Positions 24,119 to 35,299 of a DNA stretch of 64,000 nt are shown in pieces. The DNA comes from Erigeron canadensis (Eukaryota > Streptophyta > Magnoliopsida > Asterales > Asteraceae). The notes under the pieces were generated by a model. The model saw nothing but the letters and a program-made list of their open reading frames with translations, made no database searches and had not been told where the DNA came from. Each line of letters starts with the position of its first letter. Within the stretch, counting starts at the first letter, position 1. A program made the translations under genes and the position numbers. The stretch spans positions 37,084,275 to 37,148,274 of the forward strand of contig NC_057764.1 in assembly GCF_010389155.1 (NCBI RefSeq). Reading direction: 5' to 3'.

Positions 24119-25567
24119 ATGGCTTCTATCAAAATCATCATCAGCTTCAAGAAACCCCAAGAACACCAACACAACCACCACCACCACGGCGGAGTTGTAG
24201 GTGGTGGTCCGGTGAACAAAAAACGTTCATTCTTACCATCTTCCGGCGAAGAATATGCACCGGGAAAAATGGGAGAAAGCTATAATTTCCAAAACAACAA
24301 TCAACAAAACCAACTTCAACAACAACAATTACAACAACCACCAATTGGGTCATCAAGATTAGGCTTGAGAACATCTGGGGCAAGTGGGATTGGTGGTGAA
24401 ATTGTTGAAGTACAAGGTGGTCACATTGTCCGGTCAACTGGCCGGAAAGATAGACATAGTAAAGTATGTACTGCTAAAGGACCTAGGGACCGCCGTGTTC
24501 GCCTTTCAGCTCACACGGCGATCCAATTTTATGATGTACAAGATCGGTTGGGGTATGATAGACCTAGTAAAGCAGTAGATTGGCTTATAAAGAAAGCGAA
24601 AACCGCCATTGATGAACTTGCTGAGCTACCAGCTTGGAAACCTACAAACACACCAGGTGGTGGAGGAGGAGGTACAGTTCAAGATTTTGAGCAGAATCAA
24701 GAAAATGCAAACAATCAACAAATTAGTCATTTTGAGCAACACCCTGATGATAATATTGTCGATAATCAAATGGGTAATTCTCAAAATTCAAGCTTTTTAC
24801 CTCCATCACTTGATTCAGATTCCATAGCTGATACTATTAAGTCTTTTTTTCCTATGGGTGCTTGTGCTTCATCAAACCCACAAAATAGTAGTAGTAATAA
24901 TAATAATACTAGTAATCAATTTCATCAAAACTTTCCTCCACAAGAGTTGCTTTCAAGAGCTAATAGTAGAACCCAAGATCTAAGGCTTTCTTTACAATCA
25001 TTTCAAGATCCACTTAACCACCACCACCAACACAATCAAGAACAAGGGCATAATGGTCATAATAATAGTAACAATAGTATGTATTTTGATGTGTCTGGGT
25101 CAGCTGCCGGGTCGGGATGGCCAGACCCGAACCAACCTGGTGGATTTCAAAGAATGGTGGCATGGGGTGGAGACCCGGCATCTGCCGGGTTTGTTTTCAG
25201 TTCAACACCGGCGCAAGTGCATGCGTCGGCGTTTTTGCAACCGTTGTTTGGTCAGGCGCAAAACCAGACCCAAACAACAAACAACCATCAATTGTTTAAC
25301 AACAATTCACAGAGGGGACCCCTTCAGTCCAGTAATACACCTTCGTTTCGTGCTTGGATCGATACACCGGCGCAGTTTACCGGTATTCCTATTGATCAAC
25401 ATCACCCAACTTTGGCTTTCCATCACCCGACTTCAATGCCTGGGTATGCTTCAGGGTTTGGTGGGTTCTCAGGATTTCGTATACCAACACGAATTCAAGG
25501 TGAAGAAGAGGAACACGACGGTATATCCGATAAGCCGTCCTCTGCGTCCTCGGATTCGCGTCATTGA
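24119..25567 (+). CDS. TCP4-like: CIN-class TCP transcription factor, TCP4-like
   Basis: A single-exon 482-residue nuclear transcription factor. A low-complexity N-terminus (His, Gln and Asn runs) leads to [24 protein letters not shown] and a full non-canonical bHLH TCP domain at about residues 108-166 ([22 protein letters not shown], then [11 protein letters not shown]). TCP4-group blocks follow: [46 protein letters not shown] (encoded by the miR319 site) and the C-terminal [16 protein letters not shown] with KPSSAS. CIN-TCPs bind GGNCC-type sites and promote leaf cell differentiation. An in-frame ATG at 24269 (M51, context AAAAATGGG) would give a start more like other TCP4 proteins, so the first 50 residues are uncertain. 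A TIE-type partner gene lies at 48171-49998. Confidence 0.93.
   Translation: MASIKIIISFKKPQEHQHNHHHHGGVVGGGPVNKKRSFLPSSGEEYAPGKMGESYNFQNNNQQNQLQQQQLQQPPIGSSRLGLRTSGASGIGGEIVEVQGGHIVRSTGRKDRHSKVCTAKGPRDRRVRLSAHTAIQFYDVQDRLGYDRPSKAVDWLIKKAKTAIDELAELPAWKPTNTPGGGGGGTVQDFEQNQENANNQQISHFEQHPDDNIVDNQMGNSQNSSFLPPSLDSDSIADTIKSFFPMGACASSNPQNSSSNNNNTSNQFHQNFPPQELLSRANSRTQDLRLSLQSFQDPLNHHHQHNQEQGHNGHNNSNNSMYFDVSGSAAGSGWPDPNQPGGFQRMVAWGGDPASAGFVFSSTPAQVHASAFLQPLFGQAQNQTQTTNNHQLFNNNSQRGPLQSSNTPSFRAWIDTPAQFTGIPIDQHHPTLAFHHPTSMPGYASGFGGFSGFRIPTRIQGEEEEHDGISDKPSSASSDSRH
25312..25332 (+). promoter_or_regulatory. miR319 target site in the TCP4-like coding sequence
   Basis: The sequence GGGGACCCCTTCAGTCCAG within this 21-nt interval corresponds to the conserved miR319 pairing site of TCP2/3/4/10/24-type genes. 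It overlaps the codons for Arg-Gly-Pro-Leu-Gln-Ser-Ser. The expected effect is mRNA cleavage by miR319. The assignment rests on matching the known site from memory. Confidence 0.9.
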
Positions 25568-25593
25568 TCTGCCTTTATGCCCCATCTCAACAG

Positions 25594-25699
25594 GTGAAAA
25601 ACGCCAACACCCTTTTCTCAATTTTCATAAAGTCTTATGCTTTATTATACTAGTTGTGTATATATATCTAATTGCTATGACTCCTTATGATAATTACAG
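25594..25699 (+). other. Likely intron in the 3' UTR of the TCP4-like gene
   Basis: After the stop at 25565-25567, CAACAG|GTGAAA (donor) and TAATTACAG|G (acceptor) bound a 106-bp segment of intron-like length and composition. No RNA evidence is available. Confidence 0.4.
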
Positions 25700-26807
25700 G
25701 AAAAATTAGAGCAGATTGTTAAGTTATGATCAAGAGATGAGGGGGAACAAGATTCAGTGGCTGCAAAAAATCAAGGTGTTTTTCAAGATCTATATTTAAT
25801 GTTTGAATTGAGCTGTTTGTGTAGCTCTAAACTCATGTTTTAAATTATCTGGATTTAATGTTATTTTTAGGCCATGTTGTATGTGACTTATGTCAATTGC
25901 CTTCTTTTGGTTTTTTAATCAAAATGCTCTGTTAAATCAGGGGAAGTGATATGTTTTGGTTAAGTTTCTTTCACCCAACTTAGGAAAGAAAAAGAATCTT
26001 TAATGATGAAATGAAATTAGTAGAATCATATAGGCCAAATTGGCATATTATTCGTGTGGTTTGTTTCCGGATTAAGGCTATATGAGGAGCAAATGGGATG
26101 TTTCCTTTAGTTTAGAAATTTTTGTCAATTTGATTATGTGGGGTTTGAAAGAGAGAGCTATATAGTTTGTCTCTCTTTTTGTCCACCCTATTCTTGTGAT
26201 CTTGCTTCATTTGCTTTTCATTAGCATGCCCTAGTGGAAATATGGAGGAAAAAAATGGTTTTGTTCATCTTTAACATCTCCATCCTTCGGCTTGCTGCTA
26301 GGATTTCTGGGAGCCACATTGATGTTATGTCATTTTCCAACGATTTCGACTTTATATTCAATCTTGAAAGTTCTATGTGCCATTAAGTTTCGCTTCACAA
26401 ATCTCAGTTTTATGTATGGGCAAATTGAAATTTTATTTTAAAAAGGGTCATCTAGTTGATGTTTTTAGAACTTTGATTGTGCTTTTTGCTAAAAACCCAT
26501 GTTGCTAGAAAAAGGCCAGAATCTGATTCTTAGTAAAGCTAAATACCCTTTTTCTGGCTGTATTATTAAATTTTTTCCTCTCAAGCCTTTCAAGGGTCTA
26601 AAGCAGTCTTATGAAATAGAGCCTTGTTCATAGAAATTTTACGATTTTTACACTATACTAAAATTTGGATACACTTGTCATTTATCTTGCTGCAACTTAC
26701 CTTAAAAGTAAAATATAAACTTAGTGTTTTTTTTCTTCTTTCTTTTAAGTAATAAATTAGAAATTTGGCTTCTATATAAACATAGGTATACAACAAAGAA
26801 GTCCTAA
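25700..26807. other. 3' flank of the TCP4-like gene
   Basis: The remaining 3' UTR probably occupies the first few hundred bases, with AT-rich intergenic sequence after it. No other gene is recognised. Confidence 0.4.
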
Positions 26808-27360
26808 GGCTATCTCCAATGTTAAAGACGTCTTTAGGTATCCTTGAGCTGCTACATTATATCTTTACAAATCCTTATACATCCTTATAAATTCTTCAAA
26901 TCTTATAAGGCTATCTCCAATGCTAAAGACCCCCTTAACCTGCCACATCATATTCTTACAAATCCTTATATATCCTTACAAATCTTTCAAAGTTTATAAT
27001 TTTATCTCAAACCATACAAATATCCTTACATATCCTTTTACCTCCACTAAAAATAAAAACATATTCGGTAAAGACAAGTAACCTAAGGAAATTCTTCAAA
27101 AAAATCCTTAGTTTTGGACAAGATTCAACGACAAAGGATATCTAAGGGCACCCCATTGGAGATAGCCTAATTTTATCTCCAACCATACAAACATCCTTAC
27201 ATATCCTTTTAACTCTACTATAAACAAAATTATATTAGGTAAGGATAAGTAAGGGCATGCCCTTAGGTAAGGGCAAACTTAAAAAAGTCCTTAGTTTTGA
27301 ACAAGCTTCAATGACAAAAAATATCCAAAGTTACCTAAGGGCACCCCATTGAACATGGCC
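26808..27360. mobile_element. Outer Tourist-like MITE (TAA target)
   Basis: The ends are GGCTATCTCCAATG and its inverted, worn form CATTGAACATGGCC. TAA flanks both sides (26805-26807, 27361-27363). It is interrupted by a second member of the same family at 26909-27167; without that copy it is about 290 bp. Confidence 0.75.
26909..27167. mobile_element. Inner Tourist-like MITE nested in the outer one
   Basis: Perfect terminal inverted repeats GGCTATCTCCAATG / CATTGGAGATAGCC with TAA target duplications at 26906-26908 and 27168-27170. Removing it rejoins outer-element sequence (TTATAATTTTATCTC) that is seen uninterrupted inside the inner copy at about 26995. Confidence 0.85.
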
Positions 27361-28583
27361 TAAAGAAATCAAAGACAAAATCTTTATGGTAGCTTTTAAT
27401 GTAACAACTTTATCCTTAGAAATTCCACTTGTTTAAGGTAAATAAGGATTGGTTCTTAATTACTATTGAGAGCAAAGATAGATGAATGTGCATTGAGAGT
27501 GGTAATAACTAAACTTACTTAAATCAACAATGGAATTTGGAATTTGTAAGGATCAGTTATGGAGGGAACTACTATACCTTGCTCAATAAATAACAAAATT
27601 TGGTACTTCTTTCTGGCTTATGGTCCCCTATCCTGCAAATCTCTCTGTCAATTTAAAACTAAAATCAATTTTTAGAACACACAGTCACACACACAAGAAG
27701 TGTCTCTTATGAAGATAGTGACAATTGCTTGAAAGTTGATGAAGACAACTCAATAGAACAAAGGTGCTATTAATTGTCTAGTTTTTTTTTTTGAAAGAAA
27801 TTAGAACCTAAATTTTAAAATTATGTCTTTTGTTTATTGATGTATCCTCAAACTAACTCAAAAGGATTGATTACTTGTGAGAAACAAGTGAAATGAAAGA
27901 TTTTGGGTCTTGATTTTCCAGTAATAAAGATAACAATTTATATACACAAAAGTTTTTTTTGGATCTTGGGGAAGTTGGGCTCTATGATTGAGGCTGAATC
28001 TTGTTGCATTGTTTGATAAAATGTGTGTACTAATTGCAATGATTGCCATAGTTTTTGCATATGGAATTCATATCTTTTTGTTCAGACTTCAGATTCATAA
28101 TTAAAAGTATCAAAGTTATTTAAATAATGATACATCCACAACTTGTGAATATGATGTGGTTTTTATATATTTTTAATAGATGGCTAATCATTCATGGTTA
28201 TATAATTTGTTGGATGGCTCCAGAGGGATTTTGTCTAACAAGAACAATGGAGTAGGAGTATAATAAAGGAAAATGATTGATGCTCTTAAAACTTTAGCCT
28301 AATAATTCTTTTAATACCATAACATCTTGACATGTGTAATCCATTCATTATTTTTTATACATCACCTCCTTGATTTTTTCATGTGACTTTATTATATGAT
28401 TAGAAGGATAATTAGGTTGATCTATTAGGAGGATTTTATCATTACTTATAATAAAAGCTTTTTAATAATTTACTAATGTTGTTTAATTAAGTAATGTGTA
28501 TCAATCCTTTTAATAATTACTACTCCGTACTATGTAAAGAGTAAAGACAGAACCCTAATGGCAAGAAAGCTATTTTACCAGCT

Positions 28584-28783
28584 AACATTAAATAATTTAA
28601 GGAGATAACTTGGATGATGTTAACATTATTTTGGTTGGATGATGTTGCCCTCACAAACTATTAAAATCATGGGGGGCTTTTTGACATGTGTAAAAAATGA
28701 TTTAAGTTAGTTTGTGAGAGCAACATCATCCAACAAAAATAATGTTAATATCATAAATCATTTCCCCATAATTTAATGTGAGT
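28584..28783. mobile_element. Foldback MITE (about 200 bp)
   Basis: The left arm (AACATTATTTTGGTTGGATG, then ATGTTGCCCTCACAAACT) is repeated as reverse complement in the right arm (AGTTTGTGAGAGCAACATC, then ATCCAACAAAAATAATGTT), with a loop of about 55 bp. No clear target duplication was found. Confidence 0.65.
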
Positions 28784-28798
28784 TAAATAAATACTATG

Positions 28799-28888
28799 GG
28801 TATCCCAACCACACTATGTGAGTAAAAAGCGGGCTCCTTGTCATTAATAATCTGGTCAGGTTATCAAAATCATGATTGGGATACCAGA
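28799..28888. repeat. Short inverted-repeat element, GGTATCCCAA ends
   Basis: About 90 bp ending in GGTATCCCAACCA and TGATTGGGATACC. Its interior (GTCATTAATAATCTGGTC) recurs in inverted orientation at about 45510-45530, so it is a dispersed family. Confidence 0.45.
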
Positions 28889-29321
28889 CGCCTAAATAAA
28901 GGACGATAACTACCTTAGTAGGCCACGATCAAAAAGAAAAATCCAAGCCTAGTAGTCTTGTAACTAATTTTTATTCAACTTGTTGAACAAAATATTATAA
29001 TAATCATACCACATGATGTTCAGGTGAAAAGGATATGTCATGTAAACACCCAACAAACATTATATTATATACAATATAAATTTATATCATACATACACAT
29101 GCAACAATCTCTTTCCAAAAGGTAAATTTTTCAATACAAGATATACAATACATAAATTTATGCAAAGAGGTACAAAAGGAAATGCTTTTAGAATGACAAG
29201 CAGTAACTTATTATACCATACTCTCTGAGGTTTTACATTGACCCGGAATGTGATTGGTGGTGGAAATCTTGATGTTTATAAAGCTTTGGTACCAAATGTG
29301 TAAAAGAAGAAGTCAAAGAGC

Positions 29322-30378
29322 TTAAGAAGTACAATTATTGTTTGCTTTCTTTATCCCTTTACCAATTCTCACCTGGGGTTTCACTGTAACTAACATCTTT
29401 GTTTTTGTATACTTTGTCCTCCTTTTACCTTGTTTTTTTACTTGTCCTCCCTGACCTCCACGACTTCGGAAGATTGGTCGTGAAACGACACGAGCCTCCC
29501 ACGGGCAAACTGCAATCCATCGCTCCATCCAACTCCAACCACAACTTTCTTTGCTTAGATGATAATAAGCTTGACCAAAACTTCGACTCGAGCTGGCTCT
29601 CCACTTCATATTTAACGAAAGTCGAAAAAAGTAAATATAAACCTAGACATTCAAGAAATGTCTTGATGTGTAAGGTACAATGACACAAGAAGTTAGAGAT
29701 ACACATACTTGATGAGAAAAGGCATATGCCATTGCTCGTTCACGCTTGTTGGTGGCTTCCCCTCTTTGCTGTATCTTGTTCGCCATCTCGTCCATTGACT
29801 CGGGCCCATTGCACCATTCAATCTATTTATAATCCAAACTCAAGGGTCATTTTTAGTTTTTGTGAAACAAAACGGGCTCGTATTTAAAACTTGTCGAAGT
29901 CAACACTGAACATTATGTGCTTAACTTGATGGCATATGGACTATGCACCAAATGCATCTAGGAAGAAATATGCCGGACCACACGGAGCATGGGTAAGTCC
30001 TTGAATCGAGGGAGATAGTAATTCATATGATCTTTGAAATGAATGCTACTAAAGTTCGAAAACACAGCTAATTATGTTTGCAGAATGCCATGAGCCCATG
30101 ACTATTTCACATTTAACCAAGCAATTATTTACAATTCAAGTTGGAAGTACCTCTAGTTCATGAAACTTGGAATCGATTTTCAACTGATTTTGACGCTTCT
30201 TTTGCTTTATTCGGCTTTCTTTGACCATATAGAGACGACGAGTTCTTAGTTCCGTTTGTATCTTGCTCCAAAAATGTATTCTATCAAGTGCACTAGAAGC
30301 TTGCTTAGTAAGAGCATCAGCCTCAATATATGCCTGGATTTTTGAGGTCCCGTGTGAAGAATGTAGTGATTTTCTTGC
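29322..30378 (-). pseudogene. IQD-like gene fragment (last three exons only)
   Basis: Three minus-strand exons, 30378-30151, 29822-29709 and 29603-29322, join in frame with good AG/GT borders and no stops, giving 207 residues. The order of blocks matches the C-terminal half of plant IQ67-domain (IQD) proteins: KIQAYIEADALTKQ, WSKIQTELRTRRLYMVKESR, NGPESMDEMANKIQQR, KRERAMAYAFSHQ, FGQAYYHLSKES and GWSWMERWIAVCPWEARV, then a basic tail. IQD proteins are calmodulin-binding, microtubule- or nucleus-associated scaffolds. The N-terminal exons and the IQ motifs themselves are not seen upstream, out to the tRNA gene at 32.3 kb. It is therefore probably a 5'-truncated relic, though an unusually long intron cannot be excluded. 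The exon assignment is strong; the pseudogene status is inference. Confidence 0.75.
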
Positions 30379-32280
30379 CTGTCAGTTGATTACATAATTA
30401 AGAATAATAAATTTGCCATCAAGATTTATACTTCATATAAGAAAACACAACGTGGATTTATTATGTCGATTCATAGACGATTAAATCAAGAATAACTAAC
30501 TACTAACCTGAGTTTTTCACATATAATGGTGCTTTGGCTTTCGAGGTAACACATTTAGGTTGAACTTTTCTTTTTTAACTCATTACTTATTTTTACTACG
30601 AAAATCGGTTTTTAAGTATCTGTTCTCTTTTGGAGTATCAAATATCAATGAATTATGATGAAGACTTATATGTATCAAATGCATACCCACTACTAGAAGG
30701 GTAATTCCACCCATTTATGTGAGAATGGATGTTTACTTTTACTTGTGATGGGCCAAAAAAGTAAAATAAAAAAAATTACCCAAAAATGACATGGTTTAAA
30801 TGTCACCTGAAGTAAGATTACTCAATTTAAAAAGATTGTATCATTATTTATTTATTTTTTCTATATTTTGTCTCATCTCTTTATTGTTACATAAAAAATG
30901 TCATTGTAATTTTAAGTATTAAAACATCTTGTTTATCACTTTTGTATCTATCTGGTAACCTTTTCACCGGGTAATTAGTGTTTTTGATCATGTGTCACAT
31001 ACAGGTAGGAATTTAGAGTTTGATACATGTAATAGAACTTTTTGATAGTTGGATTATATACACTTTTATATTGTATAAAATATTAAAAAGGTGGTTAACA
31101 GGCCAGCCCATTTTGTTTTGGGCTGAACTTTTGTTGATATGTCAGAAACCCGCCCATTTGGCCACCAACAGTTTCTTAAAATCAAATACGGGAAAATTTT
31201 AAATTAAAGATCACATATATGTGACAATACAAACTAAAATGTAAGCAAGGGGATTGAAGACGATAAAAGGGTGCAATTGAGCAAGAAACAAAGGGTTTGT
31301 TGCACAAGCATAAGAAGAGGTTTGTAAAAGAGATGACCAGGAGTCAATTAGTAAGGCAACATAGGTAGCAAATGAAGGGCTTTACCTCAAGTTTTTTCGA
31401 TTTGTTTTGTTTTTTGCTGTTATTGCAAACTAGTTTCTTAAACCAAGCCCATAGACCCATTTGTAGATGATAAAATTAACCGAGCACAAACCTACACACA
31501 AAAATAAATAAAATAAAAAAATTCTTAAATTAAAACTTCATAGGAAACATTTATAAGTACTATACGTTGAAATCTATCAAATAAATAGTGTTAACAAGTT
31601 ATAGGCTAGAAGAATAAGTAATGCAGAACTAAACCGTGCAATATGATATTAGGATGCACAATGCGGACCTTTCATTCATATTCGACTCCAGGGCATTATG
31701 TTGTTCGATCATCAAATCATATAATTTACAAAAATCTAATTGATACGAAATAGCTGAACAATATCTAAACGAAGGTTAATTCTATACTTTCTCATGATTT
31801 GGATATCTACCCACCACAAAATTAAGTTATTACTATTGCATTTTGTCATCATAAAACTTAAAAGTACAACATCGCTAGCGAAGCTAATCAAACAAGAAAA
31901 AATATACGAAAAATAAACAAATCCGAGTTGTTAAAAAGGAGGATGAATAGAAACAATGCACAATGAATAAATATATAAATTACACACCATATAACAAATA
32001 CAGCATAAATAAAGCAATTTTTGGGCACCTGAAAGTGGACTTGTGTAACATGAACCAAGGGGCTGAAGAGGCACACAAAACCAAAGATTTAGTAACCATT
32101 TTTATGATAATTTAACTTGAAAGGAATAATAAAAAATTACAATGGGGACTTTTAGGTATGAAGACATTCTCAGAAACAGACCCAAAACCTATAAATTGGG
32201 TGTAGGAAACTAGGAATGTTATAAAAACCATTAAAATACTAACATATAGAAAATGAAACCTCATCAATGTCGTTTACATT
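30379..32280. other. Gene-free region upstream of the IQD fragment
   Basis: I searched here for IQ-motif or N-terminal IQD exons and found none. CACTACTAGAAGGG at about 30688 resembles a CACTA-transposon end, but no partner end was found. ORFs at 31020 and 31888 are not recognised. Confidence 0.45.
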
Positions 32281-32287
32281 TTTTTTA

Positions 32288-32299
32288 TAAAAAAAAAAA
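32288..32299 (-). terminator. Probable pol III terminator of the tRNA gene
   Basis: A run of 11-12 T on the minus strand, about 25 bp downstream of the tRNA 3' end. It is the first long T run after the gene. Confidence 0.6.
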
Positions 32300-32323
32300 C
32301 CAACACAAACTAAGCTATTTAAA

Positions 32324-32397
32324 TGCTCCCGGCGGGGCTCGAACCCGCGACCTTCGGCTCATAAGACCAACGCTCTAACCAACTGAGCTACGGGAGC
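32324..32397 (-). tRNA. tRNA, anticodon UAU (predicted Ile)
   Basis: The minus-strand sequence folds into a full cloverleaf without an intron: a perfect 7-bp acceptor stem (GCTCCCG/CGGGAGC), D stem GCTC/GAGC, anticodon stem TTGGT/GCCGA with loop CTTATGA, a 5-nt variable loop, a perfect T stem GCGGG/CCCGC with loop TTCGAGC, and A as discriminator (32324). Internal pol III boxes are intact (A box TAGCTCAGTTGG, B box GGTTCGAGCC). The loop gives anticodon UAU, which reads the Ile codon AUA. Position 37 is G where tRNAs for A-starting codons normally have A (the t6A site), and the anticodon stem has U-G pairs. The isotype, or full function, is therefore less sure than the gene call. Confidence 0.88.
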
Positions 32398-33651
32398 TTC
32401 ATGTTAGTTACGTGTTTTTAAGATACTTTATTGTTGATATAAAACTAAAGACATTAATTAATCATATATTAAGATTCACGAACAATATACTCGATGACAA
32501 AGTCAGGATGTTAGATTTAAGGAAAGTAAACAGTTTATGATATAAATGCATATTTTATAGTAAGACTAATTAACTTTGAACTAAATTAAAACATAAAAAG
32601 AATAACAAAAGATAACTTTTTTATAGATATTAGGGGGTACACCGCTGCCACGACGCCACCTTACCGATGGAGAGAGACAAGGCAAAACGAGGCAAACACC
32701 GAATGGGGACCCAAAATGTCATGCTTCTAGATTTATAGTATTAAAAATATATATTATTAAAAATAAGTGAAATAGAAATGATGAAGTGGAGATTTTAGGA
32801 AGTTTGGTGAAAGAGACGTCACTAACTTGGGAAAGTTTGGTGAAAATTAGAGAAAATTAAGGTGAAAGGTTTTTATTGGTTAATGATAACGTAAAAAAGT
32901 GGTAAAGTATGGGGAAGGGTGACCACTTGACCACTCCCTCCCCCTTGTGGAATAGTTAAACCACCATTTATGTCTAGCTCTATCACTGAAGCACATTAGA
33001 CTTGAAAATGAAAGTTTGTTAATTATGTTCCGATCAATATAATTTCAATTTCAAAAACATAGAAAATCCTACTTCGTAAAATTGTAAATAAATAAATTGT
33101 TTATATCTAAAGGTATTTCAACAAACTTTATTACGTAATTCTTGATTTAATGCATTACAACATGGTTGTATTAATCGAAGAATAACCATAGATAAAATAT
33201 ACAAGTTACAAAATACTTAAATTTGTTGCCATTCAATAGGTAAACATTTGAAAATCCAGTGACAGTGCTTACAAATTAAGCCATGGTTTGATATGACGAT
33301 TCCAAAGTAAAGTACATATTTATTTCGCTTACTAGACGTACATTTTACACTATCAATTTCAATTATCTATGCTTCAATTATAATTTGGGCAAAAAAAAAA
33401 AATAACATATATATTATAATGACTTTTCAAAGCCAATTAATTTGAATGCCAAGTTGCCAAAATTAGCAAATAGCAATGTAACTCATTAGTCAGTAATACG
33501 TAAAATCGGTTGATACGAACAAAGAAATTTTTTTTTACATATAGCGATTTAGCCGTAAATGTGTGCTTTTGTGTATGTAGACGTATAGAAATTAAGTTAT
33601 GATCAACAAATTTGAGAGTATCTAAAAACTACTTCTATTATACATCACTCT

Positions 33652-33847
33652 CAGAGGCGGTACTAGGAAAAATTTCTAGAGGGGGCAAAATAAAAAATCC
33701 GTGAAAAATAAATTTAAAATGGAGCAAAATATTAAAAACCTATATAAAATTTTTAAAAAATCATAAAAAATTTAAAAATACATGACAAAATTTAAATTTT
33801 GAGAAGGGGCATTTGCCCCCTTTGACCCCACCTTAATACCGCCCCTG
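33652..33847. mobile_element. hAT-type MITE with perfect 8-bp target duplication
   Basis: The ends are CAGAGGCGGTA and TACCGCCCCTG (inverted, one mismatch), flanked by the identical 8-bp repeat ATCACTCT (33644-33651 and 33848-33855). This is the hAT superfamily signature. At 196 bp it is non-coding. Confidence 0.9.
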
Positions 33848-34450
33848 ATCACTCTCATATACCGTAGTTATCAACAAGTGTATACAAAATATCTGATATT
33901 GGTTATAAACAAAGCATAATCTAATTGCAAATATCTAGATATTATTAATCTTGAAATTTTTAACAAATATTTATGGGAAGAAAAGAAAGAGAATGGTTTA
34001 GTTGGGATGTCAATTAGTATATCTAACAAAATCCTTGAAGGGACTCAAAATGACAAAAGAGGTGTTTTGATGAGGCTTGAAGGGTATTGCCCCTCTTGAA
34101 GTTGCATACACTTTGGTTTTGTTATTTTCTTGTTTTAAAGGTAGAGATGGCTGATGTGGGTCCATTCTGGAAAGCCAAATCCATATACATCGTATACGTG
34201 AAGATTTGGTGATGCCACCACATCTTTCTTCATTGCTTGCTATATGTTCACATTTTATCAGTTATTTTTAATTAACTTATCTGTACAAACTTTTTATATA
34301 AATTTAGTTACTCGATCGTGAGTTGAAAATGGGAGCGGTGATTTTTTTTAATAAAAATTAAATAAATACGAGTATTATATTATATATATGTACATGTACA
34401 GTGTGTAGACGTGTAGTAGTGGGTTTATGTGCTAAGTTTCTTACATTAGG

Positions 34451-35083
34451 TAAAGAGCACCCCTATTCCTCATCCCCAATACATTCTAATACATTGACAC
34501 ATCAGCATCACATAAGGAAAAACAAAAACCTCTTTTCAATATATTTTTCCTAATTCACATCCAATATATACATTCCAATACACTCTAACATATTTATTTT
34601 TACACTTCTAATTAATTTTTTATTTTTACACTCTAAATAATTATAATAATAAGGATAATAATAATTACAGTATTATTGAAAAGGTAATAGTAATATTTAT
34701 ATGAACTTTACAGGGTTAGATTTAAAAATTACTATGTGATTATAAGGACTAAAATGAAAATAATAATATCGCTAATAATAACAGGAGTCATCCTCTTCCT
34801 CCCTCATCACCTGAACTGCGTACAGCCACCAGAAAACGAAAAATATTCATCTTCTTCATTATGAGATATAAGCAGCACACACACCATATATATATATATA
34901 TATATATATATTGGAAAAGGAAATCAAATAAAAAACAAAAAATGCTCGAATACGTCCGTGGTGGCTACTACGATTCGCTCGAATACGCCGGGAATACGCT
35001 CGAATATGGCCCACACCCAATGGTGTGGACCGTATTGGTTACTGAATACAGAACAATACTACATACATTAAGGGTGCTTTAGG
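34451..35083. mobile_element. Possible MITE with AAAGAGCACCC ends
   Basis: The left edge AAAGAGCACCC and right edge GGGTGCTTT are inverted, and AGGT flanks both. The middle has an AT microsatellite (about 34887-34912) and a CTCGAATACG repeat. The superfamily is not determined. Confidence 0.35.
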
Positions 35084-35299
35084 TGTATGAAGAAGTAATA
35101 CACAACTTAAATATTACTAACATGTATGTAGTGTCAATAAAAAAAAAATATATAGCGGTTTAGGATTTAGAGTTTTTAATTTCTATCTTTCTATCGACAT
35201 TGTATGTTAGTATTTTTTTTAAAGATGACCCGTATCGTCTCAAAATGTCGTCCCAAAGGTATTTGGAAACGACAAACGGGACATTTGGGGACGTCATTC

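Larger units (their letters stand above)
27364..29321. other. Gene-free region with MITEs
   Basis: No gene is recognised. It holds a foldback MITE (28584-28783) and, beside it, a short element with ends GGTATCCCAACCA / TGATTGGGATACC (about 28799-28888), parts of which recur inverted near 45488-45645. Confidence 0.45.
32398..35299. other. Gene-free region with MITEs
   Basis: It contains a dispersed repeat at about 32540-32640 also seen near 8400, the hAT MITE at 33652-33847, and a possible MITE at 34451-35083. No gene is recognised; ORFs are short and low-complexity. Confidence 0.45.

Noticed and set aside
24147..24437. Antisense and out-of-frame ORFs over the TCP gene
   Set aside because: Shadows of the repetitive TCP coding sequence.
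30688..30760. CACTA transposon end (CACTACTAGAAGGG)
   Set aside because: No matching second end or subterminal repeats nearby.
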